A DNA stretch of 64,000 bases, from NCBI GenBank assembly GCA_026724425.1, contig JAIUCV010000009.1:16875294-16939293 (forward strand). The letters run 5' to 3'. The number at the start of each line of letters is the position of its first letter. Positions within the stretch are counted from its first letter, which is position 1. Shown in pieces: positions 24,078 to 37,180 of the stretch. Both the position numbers and the translations under genes were made by a program. Source of the stretch: Erythrophleum ivorense (Eukaryota; Streptophyta; Magnoliopsida; Fabales; Fabaceae). Under the pieces are notes generated by a model, which was given only the letters and a program-made list of their open reading frames with translations, had not been told where the DNA came from and searched no databases.

Positions 24078-27000
24078 TGTAATGTTCGATTTTTGTCAAA
24101 ATGATGAAAACAACTATGTTTTCAAAGCAAGTCCCCTGAAATAAATTATTTAAGATCCCAAAAATTTTAAGTAGCATTCTAGACTCCTAAAAATGAGAAT
24201 CCTAGGCTCATACGAAAAGAATAATAGAGCTAGAATGAGGAAACAAAATTTTATGAAATGTTAACGAAACGTAATGGCATTTTCATAATTATGCACAAAT
24301 TTTGGAATTCTCACATGAGGGCGTTTTTAATGGAAATTTTAAGTTGTGTAGGGTTCTTAGAGGCCCTAAAAATCATGGGAAACCCTGAGATAGTTAAAAC
24401 CTCTTCGATGGACATTTTCTAATGTCAGTTAACCTAAATTTTGACCTTTTCATTCAAAAAGATTTTAGCTCCGATTTGAGTGATTCCAAAGGCATTTTAT
24501 AAAATTAGAAACCTAAATTTTATGATGAAAAAGATAGTTCTAAAAAAGGAGCTAAAACGAAAATACCAAGACGAATGGACAAAATTGAAATTTTTAAAAA
24601 TTATTTCTTAACCTAGCTATATATAAGGACACGCCCTACCTTCACTTTCATTTAGCTCACTTTGTTTCTGCCCTAAACTAGAGAAGAGAGCTAGGGTTTG
24701 AGGTGCACAAGAAGGAGAAGAAAGGAAGGAGAAAAAGCTAAGGAAAGGTATGATTTTTCATGGATTTTCATGCTTCCTCTTTAACAAACTCCTCCTCCTC
24801 CATCTTCCCTTCTTTTATATGGTTTTATTGAAGTTCTTGAATCTATTTTGAGTGCAAAACAGAGGGAAAATTTTGGATTTGAGTTGAGGAAGCCAAGGAA
24901 GGTGAAAAATAAATAAGAAAAATCAAGGAAATTAAGGTATTTTGTCATCTCCATACTTAATCTTCCTTCTCCCTCCTTTTGTGGCTGGTTCGACCTAGGT
25001 AAGGCCAGCCCTAAGGGGTTGAGTTTCTAGCTAAACCAAGGGTGAATCTTAGAAAATTGAGTGTGGAGAATAAGAATATGCAAAGAAAATTAACAAAGAA
25101 CCATTAGGTTTTAAGATAGGAAGGCTAGCATTTTGATTGCACCTTGAACTCTCCCATGAATCCTAGCCATATTTTATGATATTTAAGAGTTCATATAGGC
25201 TTCTAAGACACAAAGAGAGCTTCCTCCATGCTCCTCCTATCAAAGGAAGCAAAGAAACTCCAAGAGTAGCCTTAAGGAGCATGGTCTCGGCCTAGAGTAG
25301 TTAAGGTACCTAGGGGAAGTTTTAATTTGTTCCAAACTTATTTTTGAGTTATATATGATAGATGAAGATGAGGGGAAGCCTTAGAAAAAAATTAAAAGAC
25401 TTAGGGAATGAATTGGTAGTCTAGGTTCCATATTATGGCCTAAAGAAGCAATACCTAGTTAGGCTTCTTGTTTTGATTGTGTGATGACTCTAAGAGGCTT
25501 AAAAGGAGTCAAGAATCATAAGTGAAGGAAAGAATGGAGCCTAGAACTCAAATGATGGATGTTGCTCCATTAGGTTCCTTTAGGAACCATAAATGAACCA
25601 TAAGACAAAGTTAGTTTTCTAAGTAAATAGGTAACTTTAAGAATGGTTCCAAGAGCATAATTGGTTCCTATTTTGTGTATTTAGGCCAAAGGAAACAAGC
25701 CTCCCATCATTGTGAGTGTGTGGCCAAGGAAGGGAGTGCATTTCCAAGAGAAAAAGTGTGCTTGTGTGGTAAAAGTAGCTCAATCCTCTTTCCCTTCTAC
25801 ATGAATGAATGTTTGTCTTGCCTTTGAATGTGTGTATGTGTGTTTTAAGCCATAAAAAGTGTTCTATCATGTGCATATATGCCATGGTAACATGATGTGA
25901 TATTATGTTTTCAAATGATATTTTATATGTTTGCTTGAGTGTGGTGAAGCCAATAACATTCTAGCTATGGTGAGGATAAGCCAAAAACCCTTAAAAATGG
26001 TTAAGATAAAGTTTAGAGTCTCCTAAAAGTAAGGCTTAGTTCAAGGCCTTTAAGAAAAAGGGTGAGGCAAGTCCAATAACCTTGAAGAGAATGGGTGAGG
26101 CTAATTTACTTATTTGACAAACCTTTGTATGACTTGGTCAAATGCCAAAAATACTTCTTGAATGATCACACTTTCCATTATGCTCATGCATGCATTTTTA
26201 AGACTTGAATTGCAATCTTTATGTATGATTGAAAGGGAGATAAGCTATTGGGATTCTTTGAATCTCATTCCCTCCTCTCCAATGTCTTAATATGCTAGGT
26301 GGACCAAATGAACAAGGTAATGGAAGCTACCTAGTTAGGAGATAAAAGATTGACAACAAAGTGTTTAGTTTTGCTTCCTTTGTAGTTATATGAATGGCAT
26401 ACGATGTAGTACTATGATAGAAATCTTGTATAATCATTTGAACACATGTAAATATTCATATATTTGATGTATGTAAGGAACTTGATGCCAAATGAATGAT
26501 ATTGTAGTTTTTGGACATTGGATGGCAATGTAAAGTGTATGCATTCTTGTGTATGGCTTAGGGTGAGAGAGTGAGTTTTTGATTTCTAGGTTTATGTACC
26601 TTTGATACATGTTTAGTGGGTTATTTTTCTGCTTTTCCACATGTTCAAGTGGCCATAGTTGCCTTAGAAACTAAAATGGACCATTTGGACCCCTTATGAG
26701 ACATAAAAGTGACCATTTTGTAACCTAATATCAAATTATAATCAAAGAAACAAATTTTCCTATGAAATTTGATGCAAATAGGTTTCATCTAGAGCTTCTT
26801 GGAAAACAAAGACCATATTTGGAGCTCTGTGGAATTAATTATGATTTTTCAGAGTTAGTTTTTTCTACGGAACTGATGCAGACACTATTCATTTAGTCAG
26901 TTACTTAGACTATGTCATTCGAGGGCTAAATGGTGTTCAACACTCATAAAATTTTATGGGTATAAACTAGACATAATAATCTTTCCATGGCCATTGAGAT

Positions 27001-27522
27001 CACCCCAATTGGACCTCTAAGCAGGGAGATATGAATATTTAAAGTTGAGGGATACTACCAATAGTGATAGCCAACCTCTAGTACTATTCTATCAATTTCC
27101 CTTAACTAGACACCTTTGTTGTGGCCTGGATTTATTTTTACATAAATTAGACATCTGTAGATTTCTAGAATGGTAAAGTATGCTTGATTTCAATTTTTTT
27201 AAAATTAGTTTTGATTTTTCAAAATTTATGTCAGAATTCTGGAATTCTACCCGAGGCTACATCATTGAATTTCATGTGAATTCTTCATTTGCACAAGTTC
27301 TAGGCCACTTCTTAAGATGGTTTTGAGTTGTAATTATGTAATTAAATATGAGAATGACATGGATAAGTTTATATGATCTACAGGACATCAAATGAAAAAT
27401 TTATACCAGACGTAACGCCACTTTAATTGGGTATTTTGAAGAATTTTCTCTTGAATGTAGTGTATTAACCATAAATGAGCCTAGATAAGATATGGGATGA
27501 GCTATATAAATATAGTGTTACA
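24078..27522 (+). mobile_element. Solo LTR, plus orientation, large Tekay-like family (3.4 kb)
   Basis: It begins TGTAATGTTCG and ends AGTGTTACA, 3445 bp, flanked by ACTAA at 24073-24077 and 27523-27527 (perfect). A TATA box lies at 24618, donor-like GGTATG/GGTATT sites at about 24748 and 24935, and a hairpin/acceptor module at 26250-26298. There are no gypsy coding domains, hence a solo LTR. Confidence 0.87.
26250..26298 (+). promoter_or_regulatory. LTR hairpin, pyrimidine tract and acceptor-like AG
   Basis: GGGATTC/GAATCTC with loop TTT (26250-26266) is followed by CCCTCCTCTCC, TCTTAAT and GCTAG/GTGG (AG at 26297-26298). The order and spacing match the copy at 13182. Confidence 0.5.
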
Positions 27523-27930
27523 ACTAACCTGCTATGAGAATGCTACATGGATTATAGAGTGTGCCATTAGCAATTCTCATGTGACTAGAGGGAAGGAAGT
27601 CCTTTGACATAAAGTCATTATGGTTCCCTAAATGAGGAGTCAAATACTTTGACACCATCTTTTATCACCTTTGATCGGAATGGCCAATAGGATGGTGACT
27701 GGATATATCACAAATTATGTGAAGGGATGTGAGTGATGTATATAGAATTATATCCCTCTTGTATAGGAGGAGTGATATCTACAAGCCCCTTGATTAGGTA
27801 AAACTAGGAAATGCATGACCATACTTAAATGAATCAACGTGTGATATTGATAATTTGTTTTGATTGGCTACTATTATCAAGAAACATAGGTTGAATGTTA
27901 ATAAGGATACACATTTCATGCCTTGAGTTC
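27523..27930 (+). mobile_element. Copia LTR 1, segment 3
   Basis: It contains the phrase 'ctatgagaatgctacatgg' (27531-27549) typical of the middle of this Copia LTR type. It ends in AGTTC (27926-27930), which is repeated at 54193-54197 on the far side of the large nest. Confidence 0.68.
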
Positions 27931-30623
27931 TATAACACCATGCATTTCTAGTCTTGCCTCATGTCACCTCTAAGTCTCATACCATGAATTACACTAAAAA
28001 GTGAAAAAATAGTATTAAAATATTACATTTCTTTGCGTTGCACTATACAGAAATTTTTTTCTCAGAGTTCTGTGGGCCATATGGACTCATACACTACATT
28101 ATCATATTTAATCACATGAACACAACTCATTCACACCATCAAAAGTATCCTACATCTCAAGAAACTCGAAGGGAAGCTCAAAATATACATACATAAATTT
28201 GGCCAGATTTTTTCACTTTTCTATCACAATTTTGGAAAATCATAACTAATTCTAGAAAAATTAAAATCATGCATTATTAGCCATTATAGGAAGCTACAGA
28301 CATCTACTTCATACTAAAAATATGTCCAAACCACAAAATCTAACACAGAGGACGTTTGACATTCGAAAAAGTCCAAAGGTCAAGTTGTCCACTGGTGCTG
28401 TAACAGATTTCTATAGTAAACTTAAAAAATGTCAATTAATTCCAAAAAAATTCAATCTATACAAATGATACCAATATGGAAAGCTGTGTATGTTATCTAG
28501 AGGGGAAAAATAATTCCAAACCAGTTTAGGCATGCCCAGGCCTCGAAATCCAATAAAACAATAACAGAGGTTGGTTAGAATTCCTGATACTGGATAGATT
28601 TTTTGAAAATTCATATCTCCCTCTCTAGACCTCTAAATAAGTTGCTTCTAGTTGGCACAAGTCACTATGAATATTTAGTTTCTTCGTATAAAATTTTGTG
28701 ATAATTGGACTTCGTTTGGACCCTGTGTGATAGATTTCATTTTTGGATCAGTATGAACAGTGACATAACCAAAACCAGAAAATTTGCCAACTTTGAAAAT
28801 TCATCAAATATTTTGTAGATCTCTAAAAATTCTATTCTTTAGCTTTTCAAAAAGATTTCAACAAGTTCTAATTGCATGCTAAATCTCAGATTAAGAAAAG
28901 CTCATTTGGACAAAAAGTGACATAGGGTTCTAAATTGATCAATTTTGGCTCCATAAGGGATACCAAAATGTCCAAATGGCTTTCCTTGGGGTTTGGCACC
29001 TCTTGGGTAAGTCTAAAAGCATAATTAAGACTTGTGTGAGCTGGCCAAATGGTCCCAAACTCCATGCCTCATTTTGGTTATGCCACATGCAATTATACGC
29101 ATACTTCCATCATGAAAACTTGCCAATACCTAACCAAAATGTGCATATTCATACATACAACTTTAACTCATTCATACATCACTTATTAACATAATTGCAT
29201 ATGTTCAAGAGGTCATAGGTCATATACAACCATAGATGACAACATTTGCCACCTTGATGGCCTTAAAGAAGCAAATTTCATACATTTTGATGTCATATTC
29301 TCATCTCTCAAGTGGTTGGCTTTCATCTCCTTGCTCTCTTGGTCCACCTAGCATGTTAGGACATTGGAGAGGAGGGGATGAGATTCAAAGAATCTCAATA
29401 GCTCATATCCCATTCAATCATACATAATGGATACAAACAAGTCTCATAAATGCATGCATGGCATGTGAACATGTGCAATCATTCAAGGAGCATTCTTAGC
29501 CTTTCAAAAAGTCATACATAGCATACATAAGCTTGCCAAGCAAGTGGATTGGCCTCACCCATTTACTTGTGAATTTTAGACTTGCCTCACAAATTCTTTA
29601 AAAGGTTTTTGGACTCAACCATGCTCTTGGGAGTCAACCTCACTTTTGGAAGACTTTTTACTTTGTCTCAACCAATCTTAAGGGTTCTTGGCCTCACCAC
29701 ACTTAAGCAAACCAAGCCAAATATCATAAACATCATTTGGAAAACATGATGTATCATCATGGTACCATGGAGTAAGAGCTCATGCTAGAACATTTTTTTC
29801 ATGGCTTGAAATACATATACACACATTCAAAGACAAGTAAAGCAAGTAATCATGCATGAGAGAAGGTGGAGAAAGCTACCTTGTACACAATCACACACTT
29901 TTCTTCTTGAATCCAAGCCTCCTCTTTCAGCCACACACACACAAAAGTGTGGGGGTGGTTTCTGTTAGCCTAAACACAATTTATGGGGGCTAATTAGGTT
30001 CATGGAATTAATTCTAAAGCCACACAACTCACCTAGACACTAGCTTGCTCTATAAACCTCATTATGGTTCCATAATTGCACCTAATGAAGTAACACCCCT
30101 CTAATAAATTCTAGACTCTATTCTTTCCTTTTAAATATGATTCTTGACTCCTTTTAAGCCTCTTAGAGTCATCACACAATTAAAACCAAGAGCCTAACTA
30201 TATGTTGCTTCTTTAGGTCATAATATGGAACCTAAAGCACCAACTTACTTTCTATGGTTTCTAAATTTTTTCCAAGGCCTCCCCTCATTTTCATTCATCA
30301 TATATGACTCAAGAATGGGCTTAGAAAAATTTAAAACTCTCCCTAGCTATGCCATGTCCCTTCAGCCGAGACAATGCATGGTTTCGCTCTCCATCGACCT
30401 TGCTTTGTTTTCTCAAGGGAAGAACCACATGGGGAGACTTCTAGGGATCTTAGAAACTCATTTAAACTTTTATTTAGGCCTAAGAATCATTGTACAAAAT
30501 CATATTTTACAAAGTGCAATTGAAACCCTAGAAATTGCATCTTGAAATCTAATAGCTTTTTATTAATTCTCTTTGCATATTCTTAATCTCCACACCTTTT
30601 TTCCTTAGAATCACCCTTGGTTT

Positions 30624-33600
30624 TATAACACCGTAAATTCTAGCTTATTTCATAACATTCATAAGTTTCACATCATCATTTCTATGAGAGCACATGAAAA
30701 AGGGACTAAAAATAATGGGTTTATTTGCATTGCGTCATACTTAAAAATTGCAATCGATGTCACGTGGACCGTGTGAGCTCATGATATACATTATCATATT
30801 TAATTACATCAAAATAACTCATTTGCATCATAAAATTATACCCACAACTCATGGAAACTAAAATGGAGCATGGAATATGGAGGTTCATTCTCGGCCAGAT
30901 TTGCTCCAATTTCTGACCAAACTTTAGAAAATCATAACTAAATCTAAAAAAATTGAAATCATGCAATCTTGGTCATTCTGAGAAGCTATGGATGTTGACT
31001 TCATACTACAAATATGTCCAGGTCATAACATTCATCACAGAGGATGTTTGACATCCAAAATGGTCCAGAGGTAAGAATGCATTTTGGAACTTATATAGAA
31101 TTCTGTAGAAAATCTTGAAAATGTCCAATTAATTCCACAAAAATCCATTCCATGCAAATTATACCAATCTGGAAAGTTGTGAATGTTAGATAGAGAGAAA
31201 AAATATCTTCAGACCAGTTCATCAAGGTCAAATCTCGAAATTTAATGGAACAGTACTTCAGATCGGGCAAAATTACTAATACTAGATAGAAACTTCAAAA
31301 ATTCATATCTCCCTCTCTAGACCTCCAAATGAAGTGCTTCTAGTTGACATGGGTCACAGTGATTGTCTAGTCTCTTTGTATAAAATTTTATGGCAATTGG
31401 ACATCATTTGAGCCTCGGATGATAGAATTCAAATTCGGACCAAAGGAATAGTGCAGCAGACCAAAACCATAAAAATTGCCAAATTTGAAAAATCATCAAA
31501 TATTTTGTAGATATCCAAAAATTATTATCTTTATCTTTCCAAAAATCTCTCAATGAGACCTAATTGTATGCCAAATCTCAAATCAAAACTAACTCCAAAA
31601 AGGGATATAGGGTTCCATTATAGTCAATTTTGGCTCCATATAGGGTACCAAAGTTACCAAATGGATTTCCTTTGGTCTTGGCACCTTTTGGGCAAGTTTA
31701 AAAGTACATTTAAGACTTGTGTGAGCCGCCCAAATGGTCCCAAACCTCATGTATCTCATTTTGGCCTCTCACCCACACTTATGCACATTTACATCAAACT
31801 TTCAAATTGCATAATTTGGCATTACATACTCAAATTGTATTCTAGAGTTCATACATCATATCCATACATTTAAACCTCACATAATATTATATTTACACAT
31901 GTCTCAAGCGTCATAGATCATTTACAACATCATGAAGCATCATTATGGTTCCAAAAAGAGAGAAGCTAGGCATATGGTTGTCAATCTTCCTTCTTCATTG
32001 TTGTTGGCTCCCATTACCATAGCTACTTGGTCCACCTAGCATGTTAGAGCATTGGAGAGGAGGGAATGAGATTCAAAGAATCCCAATAGCTCATCTCCCA
32101 TTCAATCATATATAATATATGCAAAGCAAGCTTTACAAATGCATGCATGAAAAAATAGAAATCATGGACATTTAAAAAACATACTTGGCATGTAAACAAA
32201 TCATACAAGACATTCAAGAGCTCACTAAGTGTTTGGATTGGCCTCACACTTCTCCTCATGGATTTTGGACTTGCCTCACCCATTCTTTGAGAGCTTTGGA
32301 CTCAACCATACTCTTGGGAGCCCACTTTGCTTTTGGGAGACTCTTTACTTTGTCTCGACTAAGGTCAAGGATTCTTGGCTCATCCTCACCATGGTGAAGA
32401 GTTCTTGGCCTCTCCACACTCAAGTAAACTCAAATAAACATCATGTATTCATTTGGAAGCATAACATGGCATCAAGAATCATGGCACATAAAGGCATGCT
32501 AGCATACTTTTCATAGCTTGAAAATACACATACACACATTCTAAAACAAGCTAAACACATATCCATGCATGAGAGAAGGTAGGGAGAGCTACCTGGTATA
32601 CAATTACACACTTTATCCTTTGGATTCAAGCCTCCTCTTTCGGCCACACACCTACAAATTGGTGGAGATGGTTTCTCTTAGCCTAGATACAATTTATGGG
32701 AGCCAATTAGTTTCATGAATTATATTCTAAGGCCATATAACTTGGTTAAACACTAGATTGCTCCATAACCCCCATTATGGTCCATAAATGCATCTAATGA
32801 AGCAACACCCCTCAAACCATTTCTAGGCCTCATTCTTTCTTTTCAAATATGATTCTTCACTTCTTTTAAGCCTCTTAGAGTCATTACAACATTAAAACAA
32901 AGGGTGTAGCATTATTTGCTTCTTTAGGTCATAATATGGAACCTAAGGCACCAAATCAATTTCTATGAGTTTTAAATTTTTTCCAAGGCCTCCCTTCATT
33001 TTCATTCATCAAATATGACTCAAGAATGGCCTTAGAAAAATTTAAAACTCTCCCTAGCTATATAAAGTACGCTTGGCCGAGACATAGGGGGTTTTTGGGC
33101 TCCTTGGAGATGTCTTTGTTTTCTTGAAGGAAGAAGCTTGTGGGGAGTATCTTAGGTGTCTCAAGAACTCATTTAAACTCTTAATTAACCCTAGGAACTA
33201 TCATACACATCCAGATTTTGGAAGTTGCACATAAAACCCTAAGTTTTGCATCTTGATTTCTAATGGCTATTTCATGATTTTTTTTTTTTGCATATTCGTA
33301 TTCTCCTCCATCAAATACCTAAGATTCATGCTTGGTTGGGCTTGAAAATCATATCCTCCTAGGGTTCTTACTGTGTATTGAAATAAAAAAGAAAGGGGAA
33401 TCAATATAGCTACCATAGGATGCATTTTTACCTTGTTTCCTTGCTTAATTTGGCTTGAATCTTGCTTTCTCCAAGCTCCTATCTTCAAACCCGAAATTTC
33501 CCTTGAATTTCTCCCTTGAATCAGATTTATGAACTTCATTTTAATCTAAGGAAACAAAGGAGAAGGGAGGAGAGGAGGTGTGGATGAAGAAAAGCAAGGA

Positions 33601-34296
33601 AAAATACCATGAAAACATACCTTAAACTTGGTTCTTCCTCCTTCTTCTTCCTCTCTTGGGTGCCTCTCCCTTAGGGTTTTGCTTCTGATTTGGGGCTGGA
33701 AAATCTGAAGTGAAATGAGGGCAAGTGTGAGGCGCCACCTATATATAGCTAGGGTAAAATGACTTTTTCAAAAATTCTAATTTTGCCCTTCATACTTTGC
33801 ATTTTCGTTTCTCCTTCGTTTTAACTCCTTTTTTAGAACTGTCTATTCTATTATAAATTTTAGGTTCCCAATTAAGAAAAATGCTTTTGGAATCACTCAA
33901 ATCAAAGCTAAAACCTTTCTGAACAGACCCGTCAAAGTTTGGGCACACCGACATTAGAAAATGTCCACCAGAACGGATTTAATTGTCTCGGGGCTTCCTA
34001 TGATTTTCAGGGCCTCTAAGAACCTCGAAGAACTCAAAACATTGATTTAAAAAGCCCTCCTATCTGAATTCCAAAAATTACCCAAAATTACAAAAATGCC
34101 ATTACGTTTTGTAGGTTTTCCGTCAAAATTTGTTTCTTCATTCTAGCTCCATTTTTCCTTTTGTCTAAGGCTAGACTTCTCATTTTTAGGAGGCTAGAAT
34201 ATTGCTCAAATTTTTTGGGACCTTAACTAATTCATTTCAGGGGACTTGCTTTGAAAATGTGTCTGTTTACGTCATTTAACGAAAATTGGAATTACA
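30624..34296 (-). mobile_element. 3' LTR of the chromovirus (3673 bp)
   Basis: On the + strand it begins TATAACACC and ends TTGGAATTACA, directly beside the polypurine tract. A TATA box (minus strand) lies at 33739-33748, followed by a leader with AAACCCTA. The reversed hairpin module lies at about 32040-32095. Compared with the 5' LTR it retains about 299 bp (30944-31242) that the other has lost. Confidence 0.9.
33739..33748 (-). promoter_or_regulatory. LTR TATA box
   Basis: CTATATATAG lies about 550 bp into the LTR, with the conserved leader downstream. The same box lies at 52636-52645 in the 5' LTR. Confidence 0.6.
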
Positions 34297-34299
34297 ATT

Positions 34300-34310
34300 C
34301 TCCCCCCTTT
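34300..34310 (-). other. Polypurine tract of the chromovirus
   Basis: The minus strand reads AAAGGGGGGAG three bases before the 3' LTR start, where plus-strand synthesis is primed in gypsy elements. Confidence 0.85.
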
Positions 34311-34345
34311 AAAAAATTTTGTCCTTGAAATTTAGATAACATACC

Positions 34346-34531
34346 TCATGGGAAGAGTTCTAGATATTTCTTTCTCATATCATCCTCTAGTTCCCAGGTG
34401 GCTTCCTTGGGAGATAACCCCTTCCAAACCACTTTCACCAATGGTATCGTCTTATTCCGTAACTGCTTGAGTCTAATGTCCACGATCCGATCTAGTGATA
34501 CTATATATGATAGATCATCCTGTAACTTCAC
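34346..34531 (-). pseudogene. Chromodomain at the integrase C-terminus
   Basis: This is the C-terminal end of the decayed polyprotein, an open stretch of 61 codons. It reads through VKVVWKG then ATWELEDDMRKKY, matching the chromodomain of Tekay-type chromoviruses (hydrophobic-basic strand, W-x-G, then EATWE and a C-terminal helix). Chromodomains of this kind are thought to steer integration into heterochromatin. Upstream in the same frame (34540-34700) lies the usual GPF-type integrase tail, which has further stops. The domain itself is intact over this window, unlike most of pol. Confidence 0.82.
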
Positions 34532-34699
34532 ATTCTCATATTCTATGACAGGTGAGGGGTCGGGTTGGTACTTTTTGAGTTAGGAAACTTGGAATACATT
34601 ATGAACTTAGCTTAGGTTCGGAGGAAGGGCTAGTCTGTAAGCCACAGGTCCTACTTTATCAAGAATCTGGAAAGGACCTATGTACTTTGGGCTGAGCTT

Positions 34700-35800
34700 T
34701 TTACTCTTAATAGACTGACCTATCCCTGTGACTAGAGACACTCTAATAAAGACATGGTTTCCAATCTCAAACTCTAGTGGCCGCCTACGTTTATCTGCAT
34801 AACTTTTCTATCTATTCTAGGTCGTCAGAAGTTTCTTTCTAATGGTCTCTATCTATCTAGAGGTCAATCCACTAACTCTGGGCCTATCAGGCTCCATTCT
34901 CCTAGCTCAACCCAACACATCGGGGACCTACACTTCCTCCCATACAATGCCTCATACGGTACCATATGTATACTTACGTGATAACTGTTATTATAGACAA
35001 ACTTCGCTAGAGGCAAGTATGTATCCCAGTTCCCTTTCATTTCTAGCACACACACCTTTAACATGTCTTCTAGGGCTTAGATGGTTCTCTCTGTCTATCC
35101 ATCCATCTGAGGGTGATAGGCTGTGCTAAATCTGAGTCTGGTGCCTAAAGCATCCTGTAATGATCTCTAGAAATTCGATGTGAATCTGGGATCTCTATCT
35201 AAAACTATGCTCCTAGGCATACCATGTAGTCTAACTATCTCCCGTATGTATAGCTGGGCTAATTTATCTAGGGTATAAGTGACTTTCATAGGTAAAAAGT
35301 GTGCTGACTTTATTAACCTATCCACGATTACCTATATTGCATCATACCCTGATGATGTCCTGGGTAATCCATGACAAAATCCATAACTATGCTATCCCAT
35401 TTCCACTTCGGGATATCTAGAGGCTGAAATAACCCAGCTGGCTTCTGGTTTTCTATTTTCACTTTCTAATATACTAGACATCAGGAGACATACTCTGCTA
35501 TATTTGTTTTCATTCCAGGCCACTAGAACATTTTTTTCAAATCCTGGTACATTTTATTACTGCCCGAATAAATGGTATACTTACTTTTATGTGCCTCATC
35601 TAATATCTTTTCTTTAATTTCTGTGTTTCTAGGCACATACAGCATATCCCTATACCTCACTATGTTATCCTCAGACAGATTAAACTCCTGAATACTACCC
35701 TGGGCTATCTGGGCTCTAACTTTATTCACATGATCATCTGTCTGCTGGGCCTCTCTTATCTGATCCTTCAAGTCATTTTCTATTTAGGTCTCACTCATTA
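34700..35800 (-). pseudogene. Integrase of the chromovirus (decayed)
   Basis: The region encodes integrase, which inserts the cDNA. The N-terminal zinc-binding HHCC part corresponds to 35523-35771 (H of DEAHKSK at about 35600; the segment ends before a TAG where Trp is usual). The catalytic core follows. The Asp in VMDFVMDYPG (about 35375), the Asp in VLDRDPRF (about 35200) and the Glu near ERTI*ALEDM (about 35090) are all present, so the DDE triad is conserved. Post-core sequence 34864-35064 is open (YNNSYH, then YEALYGRKCRSP). About seven TAG and a few TAA/TGA stops break the frame. Confidence 0.85.
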
Positions 35801-35989
35801 ATAGCTTCCCTAAATACACCTTGCAGGGAGAGACTCATGTATCTAAATCTTTCAAACAATTTCTGCTCTCAGATCATTATCCAGGCCATGTGTATGGATT
35901 TTTTACTCAGGGCATTAGCTACCACATTAGCCTTACTGAGTTGGTATTTTAGTGTGAAATCATAATCTTTTAGAAATTCTAATCATCTC

Positions 35990-36370
35990 CATTGCCTCAT
36001 ATTCAGCTCTTTCTGTACAAATAAATATTTGAGGCTCTTGTGGTCCCTGTAAATTTCTATTGCTGCCCCATATAAGTAGTATCTCTATATTTTCAAAGCA
36101 AATACCACCGCGGCTAACTCTAAGTCATGTGTGGGGTAGTTTTTTTCATGAGTTTTCAACTATCTAGAAGCATAAGCTACCATTCGACCTTTCTGCATAA
36201 GCACACATCCTAACCCTTTTTTAGAGGCATCACTGTATACTACAAAAGTTTCTTTAGGGTCAGGGAGTACTAGAACTGGGGCTGTGGTCAACTTGTGCTT
36301 TAGCTTTTGAAAACTACTCTTGCATTTTTCATTCCACACAAAACAGTACATTCTTTCTAGTAAGCCAGGT
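35990..36370 (-). pseudogene. RNase H of the chromovirus (decayed)
   Basis: An open segment at 36160-36351 carries VYSDASKKGLGCVLMQ, the RNase H start with its first catalytic Asp, preceded by the connection phrase FQKLKHKLTTAPVL. The frame continues downstream to about 35990 with phrases matching HDLELAAVVFALK-type RNase H sequence, broken by stops. RNase H removes the RNA template during reverse transcription. Confidence 0.82.
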
Positions 36371-37180
36371 CAGTGGCATCGCTATCTGAGAAAAGCCCTG
36401 AATGAACCTCCTATAATAACCTGCTAAACCTAGGAAGCTCATAATCTTTGTCACTGTCCTAGGTCTCTCCTACTGTAATACTGCCTCTACCTTATGGGGA
36501 TCTACTGCGACCCCTACTTGGGAGATCACATGACCTAGAAACTGAACCTTAGTGAGCTAGAACTCACATTTACTAAGTTTAGCATACAACTGTTTCTCTC
36601 CCAGGGTCTCCAAAGCTAATCTTAAGTGCTGCTCATGTTCCTCTCTACTTTTTGAGTAGATGAGGATGTCATCAATGAAGATAACTATAAATGTATCTAA
36701 GTATGGCCTGAAGACTCTATTCATATAATCTATAAACACTATGGGTGCATTTGTCAACCCGAAAGGCATAACTAAGAATTCATAGTGCCCGTATCTAGTT
36801 CTAAACGTTGTCTTAGGGATATCCTTAGCCTTTATTCTGAGCTAATGGTATCTCGACCTGAGGCTTACCTTGAAAATCACTTATGCTCCTATTAACTAAT
36901 TTAAGAGGTCATCTATGCGAGGAAAAGGGTATTTATTCTTAATGATTATTTTATTGAGTTCCCGATAGTCTATATATAGCTTAAGGCTCCTGTCTTTCTT
37001 CTTCATGAATATGACTAGAGCTCCCTATGGCGAAACACTGAGTCTGATAAAACCCTTTTCTAATAACTCTTCTATTTGTTTCTTAAGTTCTGTTAGCTTA
37101 GTAGGAGCTATCCTATACGGGGCCTTAGACACTGGACCTGCCCCAGGTACAATGTCTATAGGAAACTCAACCTTTCTCTC
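36370..37180 (-). pseudogene. Reverse transcriptase of the chromovirus (decayed)
   Basis: The RT begins with a KAPYRIAP phrase near 37120 and continues with KKKDRSLRLYIDYRELN (36950-37010). Then come the palm with MPFGLTNAP (36769 down) and the catalytic box FIDDILIYSKS (about 36650-36680). The thumb/connection FLGLAGYYRRFI lies at about 36395-36430. Both Asp residues of the FIDD box are kept. Five TAG and one TAA stops interrupt, several where Gln or Trp is usual in the family. Gypsy RTs normally read F/Y-I/V-DD here, so the box itself is normal. Confidence 0.88.

Noticed and set aside
19870..27522. A single large terminal-inverted-repeat transposon (ends TGTAACAC...GTGTTACA)
   Set aside because: Each half has its own distinct 5-bp duplication (AATAA and ACTAA), so these are two LTR insertions, not one DNA transposon.
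30225..30545. 106-codon frame
   Set aside because: It lies within the outer solo LTR on the strand opposite to its transcription; the corresponding places in other LTR copies are not open.
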